Shown here piece after piece: positions 8,491 to 16,563 of a stretch of DNA of 64,000 nucleotides. The notes under the pieces are model-generated. The model worked only from the letters and a program-made list of their open reading frames with translations, did not search any database and was not told the DNA's origin. Position 1 is the first letter of the stretch. Every line of letters begins with the position of its first letter. The stretch comes from an uncultured bacterium (GTDB lineage Bacteria > Cyanobacteriota > Vampirovibrionia > Gastranaerophilales > Gastranaerophilaceae), in NCBI GenBank assembly GCA_949292175.1, contig CASEYJ010000017.1:124001-188000 (forward strand), written 5' to 3'. Made by a program: the position numbers and the translations under genes.

Positions 8491-9585
8491 ATGTACGTAT
8501 ATCATCACTGCAGTTGTAATATGGATAGACTTTTAGGCATTGGATTAATATTCAACGCCTTAAGCAGCATGATTTCTCCAAACAGAAGAGCTTATGCACC
8601 GTTATTTCAACCGTTATTTACACTAAGCTATTATTATCCGTCATACAACTACTATCCACAACCATTAAATTATTACAACCAACCACCAATAAATCTTGTT
8701 GGTAACACTTTAAGCAGCATAAACCTCAACGAGCTGCAACAACCGGCAATAAATAATAATTCACTTGTAAATATAGCAAATCAAAAACCGGAAACAAATA
8801 TTAATCTGGTTGGAAACACACTGCTAAACTTAAACACATCAGGTACAGGCATATCAAGTCCAACTTATACAAGTTCAAACAATTACAGTCCTATGTCTCC
8901 AATGCTTATGCAGAGCAATATGCCATATACGCCGACTGCAACAAACACCAAAACACTCAGCTTAACAGAGATAGCAGCAGGAAACAAACAAAAAACTAAG
9001 CAAAAAACTAGCACAACCATCACAAATCCACCTGAAACGATTGGAACTATCGGCAACGATGCACGCATACAAAGGACAGGCAATAAAGTTAAACCTAGTA
9101 AAGACGTAATAAACAGAGTAAAACAAATAGCGCAAAAAATAAATTGCGATTATAAAGATTTACTCGGAGTAATTTTCTGTGAATCAAGCTTCCAAACCGT
9201 TCACAAAAACTGGGATGGTAAATCTGCAATAGGATTAATTCAATTTACAGATATATGCATAAGAGATTTGAATCAAACCTACGGAACAAATTACACCAAA
9301 GCTCAAATAGCAAGAATGGATGCACTTGAACAACTTGATTTAGCTGAAAAAGCCTTAATCAGAGCAAAAAGTGTGGCCGGATTTTCTTCTTCACATCGAC
9401 TAACGGCCAGTGAACTATATGCAATGAATTACGTTCCAAAAAACGCAAGAAAAAATATTGTAGCACAACGTGGCGATGGTTATTACGGAGGGAATGAAGG
9501 TTTAGACCTAAACAGAGATGGAAAAATTACGCAAGCGGAACTTTCCGAGAGAGTTCGAAAAGGTAAGCTATCAGTAATTTGCTAA
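8491..9585 (+). CDS. Transglycosylase/lysozyme-like (SLT) protein with C-terminal EF-hand
   Basis: 364 residues from ATG 8491 (GGGGAA just upstream); the frame opens earlier but without a site. Residues 1-190 are low complexity, rich in Asn, Tyr, Pro and Ser, with two copies of INLVGNTL. No standard signal peptide is seen; the N-terminus is MYVYHHCSCNMDRLLG. A lysozyme-like domain follows at about 205-320: LLGVIFCESSF places the likely catalytic Glu at 231, then SAIGLIQFT, typical of SLT domains that cleave peptidoglycan glycan strands. Residues 339-350 form a canonical EF-hand loop (D-x-N-x-D-G-x-I-x3-E), suggesting calcium binding. Export route unclear. Confidence 0.75.
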   Translation: MYVYHHCSCNMDRLLGIGLIFNALSSMISPNRRAYAPLFQPLFTLSYYYPSYNYYPQPLNYYNQPPINLVGNTLSSINLNELQQPAINNNSLVNIANQKPETNINLVGNTLLNLNTSGTGISSPTYTSSNNYSPMSPMLMQSNMPYTPTATNTKTLSLTEIAAGNKQKTKQKTSTTITNPPETIGTIGNDARIQRTGNKVKPSKDVINRVKQIAQKINCDYKDLLGVIFCESSFQTVHKNWDGKSAIGLIQFTDICIRDLNQTYGTNYTKAQIARMDALEQLDLAEKALIRAKSVAGFSSSHRLTASELYAMNYVPKNARKNIVAQRGDGYYGGNEGLDLNRDGKITQAELSERVRKGKLSVIC

Positions 9586-9682
9586 AATAACACTCGCAAC
9601 AATTCTCAATAATCCGTTGCTATCCTATTTTTTTTCGGTTATGTTCAAGTAAGATAATTGATTTTGTTTAGGAAGGAAAAGA

Positions 9683-10591
9683 ATGGAAAAGGGATACGTA
9701 GAAAACGGATTTATCGTTGACTTAGCTCACTCTAAAAAGACATCCGAAGTTATTTATGAATTAAGCAAGATTCTGGATATGCCGGAAGCAAAAAACAAAA
9801 GTATTTGTTTAAAACTGGGCAACATGAACCTTACAGAACCGGAACTTGTGAGCATTAAAGCGTTAATAGAAACAATGGATTCGAAGATAGAGTTTATCTC
9901 GACTACATCAGATATAACAAAAAGCTCAGCCGCAGAACTTGGCATTGAAATATCTGAACTCGGCACTGTTGTTCCGGCTCTAGATATAACAGCAAGTGAA
10001 GAAAAAAACGAAAGCGTAAACGCGGAACTTGAAACCGCATTAGATAAGATTTTCGGAGAAGGTGATTTCGAAGAAAGATACCCTGAACCGGAGGAAAAAG
10101 CAGAAACAGAAGAAAACAACGCAACTTCTGACGATGAGCCAGAAGTAAAAGAAGGCGACGTACAAGTTGTTGAATTTGAAGAACTTGAAGATTTGGAAGA
10201 ACTAAGAAAACACGACAGAGAAACTGAAAAACTTCCAACACTATACATTCACAGAACACTTCGCTCAGGACAGAGCCTATCTTCAGATGGAAATATCGTC
10301 ATAATAGGCGACGTAAATCCTGGAGCTGAAGTTATTGCAAAAGGTGACATAACCGTTTGGGGAATTCTTGGTGGTATTGCCCATGCAGGTTCCGATGGTA
10401 ATGTTTACTCAAAAATAAGAGCGCTAAAGCTTAATGCTATCCAAATTCGTATTGGAAACATTTTTGCAAGACGCCCAGATACAGTTAATACCCCATATAT
10501 ACACCGAACAGATTCTTTTGTACCGGAAGAAGCTCGTGTAAATAAAAAACACATCATGATATATAAGCTACACGAAGCGAAACAAGGATAG
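9683..10591 (+). CDS. minC: Septum site-determining protein MinC
   Basis: The 302-residue protein is longer than typical MinC (~220-230). The N-terminal FtsZ-inhibitory domain (about 1-100) is joined to the C-terminal beta-helix domain (about 195-300; LYIHRTLRSGQSLSSDGNIV, IGDVNPGAEVIAKGDITVWG, GGIAHAG, IRIGNIFARR) by a Glu-rich linker at about 108-190. The C-domain binds MinD and dimerises. Together with minD and minE just downstream it restricts FtsZ rings to mid-cell. ATG at 9683 has an AGGAAGGA site. The acidic linker is an expansion compared with model bacteria. Confidence 0.95.
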   Translation: MEKGYVENGFIVDLAHSKKTSEVIYELSKILDMPEAKNKSICLKLGNMNLTEPELVSIKALIETMDSKIEFISTTSDITKSSAAELGIEISELGTVVPALDITASEEKNESVNAELETALDKIFGEGDFEERYPEPEEKAETEENNATSDDEPEVKEGDVQVVEFEELEDLEELRKHDRETEKLPTLYIHRTLRSGQSLSSDGNIVIIGDVNPGAEVIAKGDITVWGILGGIAHAGSDGNVYSKIRALKLNAIQIRIGNIFARRPDTVNTPYIHRTDSFVPEEARVNKKHIMIYKLHEAKQG

Positions 10592-10653
10592 GTGAATATA
10601 TGACAGCAACATGCGAAAAAGTTATAGAAAAAGATAGTAAAAAAGGAGATATA

Positions 10654-11469
10654 ATGAGTGGTCGAGTAATAGTTATTACATCCGGAAAGGGCGGAGTTGG
10701 AAAAACTACCACTAATGCAAACATAGGTACAGCACTAGCCAAAGCCGGTAAGAAAGTTGTTATGATAGATACTGACCTGGGTTTAAGAAACTTAGACCTA
10801 TTGTTAGGACTTGAAAACAGAATCGTTTACACCATTGTAGACGTTGTAGAAGAACGTTGCAAACTTAAACAAGCCCTAGTTAAAGATAAGAAAAACCCTA
10901 ATCTTTGCCTATTAGCTGCAGCTCAAACCAGAGATAAAACAGCTGTAACAGAAGAGCAATTAAAAAATATTTGCGAAGAGTTACAAAAAGAATTTGATTT
11001 TATTCTTGTAGACTGTCCTGCGGGTATTGAACAAGGGTTCCAAAACGCAGTTGCAGGAGCTAGTGAAGCTATTGTTGTAACAACTCCTGAAATGTCTGCG
11101 GTTCGTGACGCTGACAGAATCATCGGACTTTTAGAAGCTAGAGAAGAAATCAAATCTTATAAACTTCTACTAAACCGTGTAAGACCAAATATGATTAAGT
11201 CAAACGATATGATGAGCGTTGACGATGTTGTAGAAATTCTATCAGCTCAATTGATTGGTATAATTCCTGAAGATACAGGCATTATCACCTCTACTAACAA
11301 AGGTGAACCAATCGTTAATGACGAAAAATCTCTTGCAGGACAAGCATACAGAAATGTCGCAAAAAGAATAATTGGAGAAGATGTACCTTTTCTAAATCTG
11401 GAAGAAGATACAGGCGTTGTCGCCAAGGTTAAAAAATTCTTTGCCGGCTTAATAGGTAAGGAGAAATAA
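10654..11469 (+). CDS. minD: Septum site-determining ATPase MinD
   Basis: 271 residues from ATG 10654, which has GGAG five bases upstream and gives the family's usual MSGRVIVITSGKGG start. An ATG at 10600 in the same frame would add 18 residues. The deviant Walker A GKGGVGKTT is at 11-19, with the switch and Walker B segments DTDLGLRNLD and FILVDCPAGI. The C-terminus VAKVKKFFAGLIG is an amphipathic membrane-targeting helix. MinD binds membrane in the ATP form, recruits MinC, and is released by MinE. It is the middle gene of minCDE. Confidence 0.97.
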   Translation: MSGRVIVITSGKGGVGKTTTNANIGTALAKAGKKVVMIDTDLGLRNLDLLLGLENRIVYTIVDVVEERCKLKQALVKDKKNPNLCLLAAAQTRDKTAVTEEQLKNICEELQKEFDFILVDCPAGIEQGFQNAVAGASEAIVVTTPEMSAVRDADRIIGLLEAREEIKSYKLLLNRVRPNMIKSNDMMSVDDVVEILSAQLIGIIPEDTGIITSTNKGEPIVNDEKSLAGQAYRNVAKRIIGEDVPFLNLEEDTGVVAKVKKFFAGLIGKEK

Positions 11470-11470
11470 A

Positions 11471-12001
11471 ATGAAAGACATATTCACAGATTTATATAAC
11501 AAAGTACTAGGATTCTTTAGACAAACAGAAAAAAAAGAAGAAGAAAGTGCTAAGGAAGTAGCTTGCAACAGATTGAAATTTGTTTTAATGCAAGATAGAA
11601 CAAACTTAACACCTGAACTTATGGATAGAATGAGAAAAGAACTCGTTGAACTTCTATCAAAATATGTTGAAATGGATAAAGAAGCACTTGAACTCGGATT
11701 TGAACAAGAAGGCAATCAGATGGCATTAATGCTTTCAATTCCTGTTTTGAGAGCCAAAGAAGAAGCTGAAATCGAAGCTGTTTTGGCCGAAGAAGACGCT
11801 AAGAAAGCTGAAGCCGAAGCAAATAAACAAGAAAATTCAGAAGAAGAAAACGAAGAATCTTCCGAAGAAAATGAAACTGAAAATGAAGAAGAATCCGAAA
11901 ATGAAGAATTAGAAATAGAAATTTCTGAGGAAGAAACTGAAATAACTGAAGAATCAGAAAACCAACCTTCGAAAAAGAAAACTAAAACTTCAAAAAAATA
12001 A
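11471..12001 (+). CDS. minE: Cell division topological specificity factor MinE with long acidic tail
   Basis: The 176-residue protein is about twice the usual MinE length. Residues 1-94 hold the whole family domain: the N-terminal membrane/MinD-binding helix (DIFTDLYNKVLGFF), AKEVACNRLKFVLMQDR, and the C-terminal dimerisation region ending in MALMLSIPVL. Residues 95-176 are a Glu-rich, probably disordered tail ending in a Lys/Thr patch KKKTKTSKK. MinE stimulates MinD ATPase and creates the Min gradient. It starts one base after the minD stop. The tail could tune membrane binding or partners, but nothing in it is recognisable. Confidence 0.93.
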   Translation: MKDIFTDLYNKVLGFFRQTEKKEEESAKEVACNRLKFVLMQDRTNLTPELMDRMRKELVELLSKYVEMDKEALELGFEQEGNQMALMLSIPVLRAKEEAEIEAVLAEEDAKKAEAEANKQENSEEENEESSEENETENEEESENEELEIEISEEETEITEESENQPSKKKTKTSKK

Positions 12002-12010
12002 GATAACTAA

Positions 12011-12038
12011 AAAAGACGGATTGAATAATCCGTCTTTT
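12011..12038 (+). terminator. Terminator of minCDE
   Basis: AAAAGACGGATT pairs with AATCCGTCTTTT around a GAAT loop, followed by a T-run. Confidence 0.9.
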
Positions 12039-12091
12039 TAATTTACTTGTAAAAAAATGAATTTTATAGTATATTCTATTCAGGGGTATCA

Positions 12092-13048
12092 GTGGAAGAT
12101 AAGAGTAAATTGGATTTAGACGCAATAGCAAAAGAATGCAATTTGTTTAATGAAAATGAGCAGGAAGACGTGGTCTCAAAAATCAGAGCGCTCGACAACA
12201 CTTACGAGCGAGATGATTTGGTCACAATATATAACCACTTTTTGTCAGTTTGTAAAACCCCTGATGTTTTAGCGGAAATTGTAAAATTTGAAGACCGTTT
12301 TAGAGATAAATCATCACTGCCAATGCTTGTTGATATTCTCTTATGCAAAACCGGCAATGATGAAAAGGATAAAGAAGCTTTTATCAATGTTCGCGTAATG
12401 TGCGCAAAGGCAATTGCAAACCTTAAAGACACCTCTGCAGTAAATGCACTTTTATACTGTCTAAACAATAAAGACGAAAACTACAAAGTAAGATTTGCTT
12501 GCGCAGATGCATTAGGAAAAATCGGCGATAAGTATGCCGTTGCGCCATTAATAGATGTAGTAAAGGATGAGAACGAAAGATCTGTTTACTTAAGAGAATC
12601 GGCAGCCTCCGCACTTGGAATGCTGGGGGATATGAGAGCTGTTGACCCCCTTGTTAGTATCCTTGAAACTAAGCAGGGAATACTAGACAAATTTACATTT
12701 TTAAAAGAACGAGTAATTGAAGCTCTTGGGAAATTAAAATTACAAGATAATGATAGAGTATTTAAGGCACTAAAACGCTCATTAATGGATGAATCTCCAC
12801 AGATTAGAATTAATGCTATCGAAGCTCTAATGGATAGCGATAATCCTGAAGCTTACGGCGTTATAAAACCTTGTTTAAAAGATTCAGATGATGAAGTAAA
12901 GAAAAATGCACTTATAGCGCTTTATAACATGTCAGACAGAAGCATTCTTGATGAAGTAATCAATAGCCCTGAATACAGTGATTTTCTAAAAATGGAAGCC
13001 GTAACAATTATAGACGAATACGAGACAGAAGGTAGTGATAATGAATAA
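12092..13048 (+). CDS. HEAT-repeat protein
   Basis: 318 residues from a GTG start with GGGG upstream. From about residue 85 onward it consists of helical HEAT/PBS-lyase-type repeats: VNALLYCLNNKDENYKVRFACADALGKI, then PLIDVVKDE...LRESAASALGMLGD, PLVSILETK...ERVIEALGKL, ALKRSLMDESPQIRINAIEAL and so on, each about 31 residues with conserved A/L and D/G turns. Such repeats are protein-protein scaffolds; in cyanobacterial relatives similar repeats occur in phycobilisome lyases, but nothing here points to that role. The stop overlaps the queC start by a few bases, so they are co-transcribed. Confidence 0.85.
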   Translation: MEDKSKLDLDAIAKECNLFNENEQEDVVSKIRALDNTYERDDLVTIYNHFLSVCKTPDVLAEIVKFEDRFRDKSSLPMLVDILLCKTGNDEKDKEAFINVRVMCAKAIANLKDTSAVNALLYCLNNKDENYKVRFACADALGKIGDKYAVAPLIDVVKDENERSVYLRESAASALGMLGDMRAVDPLVSILETKQGILDKFTFLKERVIEALGKLKLQDNDRVFKALKRSLMDESPQIRINAIEALMDSDNPEAYGVIKPCLKDSDDEVKKNALIALYNMSDRSILDEVINSPEYSDFLKMEAVTIIDEYETEGSDNE

Positions 13049-13703
13049 CAAATCAATTGTACTTCTTTCAGGAGGGCTTGATTCTGTTGTAAGCCTTGGA
13101 CTATGCAAAGAAGAATATAATGTTCAATTAGCTTTGACATTTGATTACGGACAAAAATCCGTAAAGCAAGAAATAGAAGCTTCAAAAAACATTGCTGATT
13201 ACTACAAAATAAAGCATGAAGTAATAAAACTCGATTGGCTAAAAGCAATTACAAAAACAGCACTTGTTTCAGACAAAGAAATTCCACAAGGAATTGACAA
13301 CCCGGAAGAATCTGCTAAAGCAGTATGGGTTCCAAACCGAAACGGACTATTCTTAAATATTGCAGCCTGTTATGCTGACAGCGATAATTACACGCACATT
13401 ATTCTAGGCGCAAATAAAGAAGAAGGAGAAACGTTCCCCGATAATACAATAGAATTTGCTCAAAGGATAAATGCAGAATTTGAATATTCAACGCAGAATA
13501 AACCACAAATTTTGGTCCCCTTGATAAATTATAATAAGAATGATATAGTTAAGTTGGCTTTAGATAAGCACTTGCCTTTAGAGTTAATAAGAAGCTGCTA
13601 CAAAGAGGGCAAAAAACATTGCGGAGAATGTGAATCTTGTACAAGATTAAAAAATGCTTTGCAATATAACGACGATACATATTATACAAAGATATTATTT
13701 TAA
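13041..13703 (+). CDS. queC: 7-cyano-7-deazaguanine synthase QueC
   Basis: 220 residues from ATG 13041, which overlaps the preceding gene; a GTG six bases earlier is less likely. The PP-loop ATP motif SGGLDS is at 10-15. WVPNRNGLFLNIAACYAD and the C-terminal zinc site with four Cys (SCYKEGKKHCGECESCTR) match QueC, which converts 7-carboxy-7-deazaguanine to preQ0 with ATP and ammonia in queuosine synthesis. Other queuosine genes are not in the window. The downstream DUF366 gene begins two bases after the stop. Confidence 0.95.
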   Translation: MNNKSIVLLSGGLDSVVSLGLCKEEYNVQLALTFDYGQKSVKQEIEASKNIADYYKIKHEVIKLDWLKAITKTALVSDKEIPQGIDNPEESAKAVWVPNRNGLFLNIAACYADSDNYTHIILGANKEEGETFPDNTIEFAQRINAEFEYSTQNKPQILVPLINYNKNDIVKLALDKHLPLELIRSCYKEGKKHCGECESCTRLKNALQYNDDTYYTKILF

Positions 13704-13704
13704 G

Positions 13705-14259
13705 ATGAAAACTAAACTATTAGACAAAGAAATTAAATACGAAGGCTTTCAGCTTGCCCCACATTGGATTTATAAAAACTTTAAAATCCAAGGCGATGCG
13801 ACTGTTGCATTTATTGGGGAATGTGATGTAAAACTTGATGAAATGGTAGATATTGAGGATGTTATCAATAACGAACCTATTTACAGTAAATCAATGTTGA
13901 GTTTTATATCAGAACAATTCAACATAGGACTTGTTGAAGGAGTTTTTAGACAAAGATTACTAATCTGTATTATCAAAGAAGCTATTGAAAGACGTGGAAT
14001 TAGCTTAAGAAGAAGCGGGGACGACTTGTATGTCGGCAATAAAAAATTAACCGTGTCAATCGCAACAAAATCTGCAAATTCCGTATTAATCCACACAGGA
14101 ATTAATATCATTTCAGATGGCGCACCAATCGAAGCATGCGGGTTGGAAAATGACTTAGGTATCACTGATATTGAAGAATTTGCAGAAGAAGTCTTAAATA
14201 ACTATGCAAATGAAATAGAAGATATAATACTGGCAAGTACAAAAGTTAGAGGAGTATAA
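13705..14259 (+). CDS. DUF366 family protein
   Basis: 184 residues from ATG 13705, immediately after queC; an earlier in-frame ATG lies inside queC and is unlikely. The pattern LLDKEIKYEGFQLAPHWIYKNF, then GDATVAFIGECDVKLDEMVDIEDV and SKSMLSFISEQF, matches the DUF366 family, whose biochemical role is not established to my knowledge. Adjacency to queC suggests a link with deazaguanine or tRNA modification (inference). It is soluble with no signal. The downstream SPOR gene starts one base after the stop, and both probably belong to the queC operon. Confidence 0.8.
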   Translation: MKTKLLDKEIKYEGFQLAPHWIYKNFKIQGDATVAFIGECDVKLDEMVDIEDVINNEPIYSKSMLSFISEQFNIGLVEGVFRQRLLICIIKEAIERRGISLRRSGDDLYVGNKKLTVSIATKSANSVLIHTGINIISDGAPIEACGLENDLGITDIEEFAEEVLNNYANEIEDIILASTKVRGV

Positions 14260-14260
14260 T

Positions 14261-14986
14261 ATGAGAATAGAGAACGATTACAGACGACCTTCCCATATGA
14301 GCTACAAAGAATATAAGAAAAAAATTGTCAAAAATAAAAAACAAACGTTTATGATGTTTGTATCTATATTTTTTGTATTACTCCTTATATTTCTTGGCTT
14401 TGCAAAAATAATGTCACCTGACGTTGATATTGCAATAGGTGAAGATAATGTCACAACAGAAATAGACGCTAGCAATACAGAATACAGTCGTTCAGGCAAT
14501 GTAGATGACAGACTAAAAGCTTTACAACAAGAAGATGAAGCAACAGAAGTTGCCCCAGAAGTAAAAACGGAAGACGGTGGCTTAGTAAAAATACCGACAA
14601 CAAACAAAAAGAATGAAGAAGAGGTAAAACAAGAGCCTGAAGTTACGTTAGAAGAAGAACCGGTAAAAAAACAAGAGGTACAACAACAAACACCTAACAA
14701 TACTGCACCGGCCCCTCAAACAACACAAACACACTCTGCGACTCCGGTTGTTCATCCTATTTCTGCAAGAGTTGTTGTAGGATTTTATAACACACAAGCT
14801 CAGGCAGACATAGCAAGAGGCATATTACAAGAAGCAGGACTTGGTGTATCTCCTCACATTAGAGCAATGGGAGCAGGGTACACATTACAAGTAGGAGCTT
14901 ACAGCTCAAAAGAAGCTGCAAACAATCTTGCTAACAAATTATTGATGAACAATTATCCTGCAAGAGTAATAATTGAAGGCAATTAA
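14261..14986 (+). CDS. SPOR-domain membrane protein
   Basis: The 241-residue single-pass protein has a short basic cytoplasmic end (1-28), a membrane segment (about 28-48, MMFVSIFFVLLLIFLGF), a long low-complexity periplasmic linker rich in Glu, Lys, Pro and Gln, and a C-terminal SPOR domain at about 165-241 (ARVVVGFYNTQAQADIAR, YTLQVGAYSSKEAANNLANK). SPOR domains bind denuded septal peptidoglycan, so a role in division is likely (cf. FtsN, DedD). It is the last gene of the HEAT-queC-DUF366-SPOR run. Confidence 0.9.
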   Translation: MRIENDYRRPSHMSYKEYKKKIVKNKKQTFMMFVSIFFVLLLIFLGFAKIMSPDVDIAIGEDNVTTEIDASNTEYSRSGNVDDRLKALQQEDEATEVAPEVKTEDGGLVKIPTTNKKNEEEVKQEPEVTLEEEPVKKQEVQQQTPNNTAPAPQTTQTHSATPVVHPISARVVVGFYNTQAQADIARGILQEAGLGVSPHIRAMGAGYTLQVGAYSSKEAANNLANKLLMNNYPARVIIEGN

Positions 14987-14989
14987 GGT

Positions 14990-15018
14990 TTGCGCATCCT
15001 GTGACTTTATGATATAGT
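14990..15018 (+). promoter_or_regulatory. Promoter of gatB
   Basis: TTGCGC (14990-14995) and TATAGT (15013-15018) with a 17-base spacer, followed by AAGGAG before the ATG at 15047. The -35 box matches that of the HU gene. Confidence 0.65.
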
Positions 15019-15046
15019 CAAAACAGGATATATGTAAGGAGATGTT

Positions 15047-16492
15047 ATGGAAGACAATTTAAGAGATAAGTACGAAGTTGTTATCGGCTTAGAAGTACAT
15101 GCTCAGCTGAAAACAAAATCTAAAATATTTGCTCCGGATGGAACTGAATTTGGTAAAGAGCCGAACTCAGAAACCAGCCCTATTACGTTAGGTATGCCTG
15201 GAGTATTACCGGTATTAAATAAAGAAGCTGTTAATATGGGTATCTTAACAGGTTTGGCACTTAATTGTACAATTCCTCCAAGATGCAAATTTGACAGAAA
15301 ACAGTATTTTTATCCTGACTTGCCGAAGGGATACCAAATTTCACAGTATGATGAACCGATATGCGTTGGCGGATACTTGGAAATCAAAGGTAAAAAAATC
15401 GGTATTACAAGAGCACACTTAGAAGAAGATGCGGGAAAATTGGTTCACGCAGGGGCAGATGGCCTTGCTGGCTCAAGCTACTCTCTTGTAGACTTGAACA
15501 GAGCCGGAACTCCGCTTCTTGAAATCGTATCTGAACCTGATATGAGAAGTTCAGAAGAAGCTAGAGCTTATATGGAAGAATTAAGAAATATTGTTCGCTA
15601 TATAGGCGTTTGCGATGGAAACTTGGAAGAAGGTTCTATGAGATGCGATGCAAACATTTCAATTATGCCAAAAGGTTCAAAAGAATTCGGTACTCGTGCT
15701 GAAATTAAGAATGTAAACAGCTTCTCAGCTTTACAAAGAGCTATTGAATACGAAATTGACAGACAAATTGAAATTGTTGAAGAAGGCGGAAAAGTTGTTC
15801 AAGAAACAAGATTGTGGGATGACAACTCTCGAGAAACTCGTTCAATGAGAGGTAAGGAAGATGCCCACGATTACAGATACTTCCCAGAACCAGACTTGAT
15901 GCCATTAGAAATATCAAGAGAATGGGTTGAAGAAATCAGAAGCAAAATGCCTGAACTACCTTCTCAAAAAAGAGAAAGATATCAAGGTTTGGGTTTAAGC
16001 GAATATGATGCAAGTGTAATTGTTGAACAAATGAGTTTAGCCTTGTTCTTCGATAAAGTTTTGGAACTTGGAGCTAACCCTAAAACTGCAGTTAACTTTA
16101 TAATGGGTGAAATTGCAGCATATCTAAAAGAAGAAAAACTTGATATTACCGAAACTAAATTAACTCCGGAAAATCTTGCTGAGTTGATTTCACTAATTGA
16201 AAAGAAAACTATTTCAAACAATATCGGTAAACAAATTATCATAGATATGCTAAAAGAAGGCACCCCTGCAAAAGAAATTGTAGAAAAGAAGGGGCTAAGC
16301 CAAATCACAGACTCATCTGCAATCAAGGAAATTTGCCAAAAAGTTGTGGATGCTAATCCAAATCAAGTTGCAGCATATAAAGGCGGTAAAGTTCAATTAT
16401 TCGGATTCTTCGTAGGTCAAGTTATGAAGGAAACAAAAGGTAGAGCTAACCCACAAGCTGTTAATGAACTTCTAAAAGGAATTTTAGGATAA
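15047..16492 (+). CDS. gatB: Aspartyl/glutamyl-tRNA amidotransferase subunit B
   Basis: The 481-residue protein is a normal GatB length. It begins with YEVVIGLEVHAQLKTKSKIF, followed by LPVLNKEAV, FDRKQYFYPDLPKGYQISQY, and RAHLEEDAGKLVH, all GatB signatures, and ends with the helical GatB/YqeY tail domain (about 330-481). GatB in the GatCAB complex phosphorylates and amidates Glu-tRNA-Gln or Asp-tRNA-Asn. gatA and gatC are not in the window. The gene is monocistronic with its own promoter and terminator. Confidence 0.97.
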   Translation: MEDNLRDKYEVVIGLEVHAQLKTKSKIFAPDGTEFGKEPNSETSPITLGMPGVLPVLNKEAVNMGILTGLALNCTIPPRCKFDRKQYFYPDLPKGYQISQYDEPICVGGYLEIKGKKIGITRAHLEEDAGKLVHAGADGLAGSSYSLVDLNRAGTPLLEIVSEPDMRSSEEARAYMEELRNIVRYIGVCDGNLEEGSMRCDANISIMPKGSKEFGTRAEIKNVNSFSALQRAIEYEIDRQIEIVEEGGKVVQETRLWDDNSRETRSMRGKEDAHDYRYFPEPDLMPLEISREWVEEIRSKMPELPSQKRERYQGLGLSEYDASVIVEQMSLALFFDKVLELGANPKTAVNFIMGEIAAYLKEEKLDITETKLTPENLAELISLIEKKTISNNIGKQIIIDMLKEGTPAKEIVEKKGLSQITDSSAIKEICQKVVDANPNQVAAYKGGKVQLFGFFVGQVMKETKGRANPQAVNELLKGILG

Positions 16493-16508
16493 TAGTTGTA
16501 TGTAAAAT

Positions 16509-16537
16509 AAAGGCGGGATTTTTGCCCGCCTTTGTTT
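16509..16537 (+). terminator. Terminator of gatB
   Basis: AAAGGCGGG pairs with CCCGCCTTT around a T-rich loop, and T-rich sequence follows. Confidence 0.85.
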
Positions 16538-16563
16538 ATATAAAAGATGGAGAGTATTTAAAA

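Noticed and set aside
9754..10259. Leftward frames opposite minC
   Set aside because: They lie antisense to the acidic linker of MinC, give Ser- or Leu-rich peptides typical of antisense Glu codons, and lack start signals.
12092..13048. Phycobilisome lyase
   Set aside because: The HEAT/PBS-type repeats alone do not show lyase function, and no photosynthesis genes are present.
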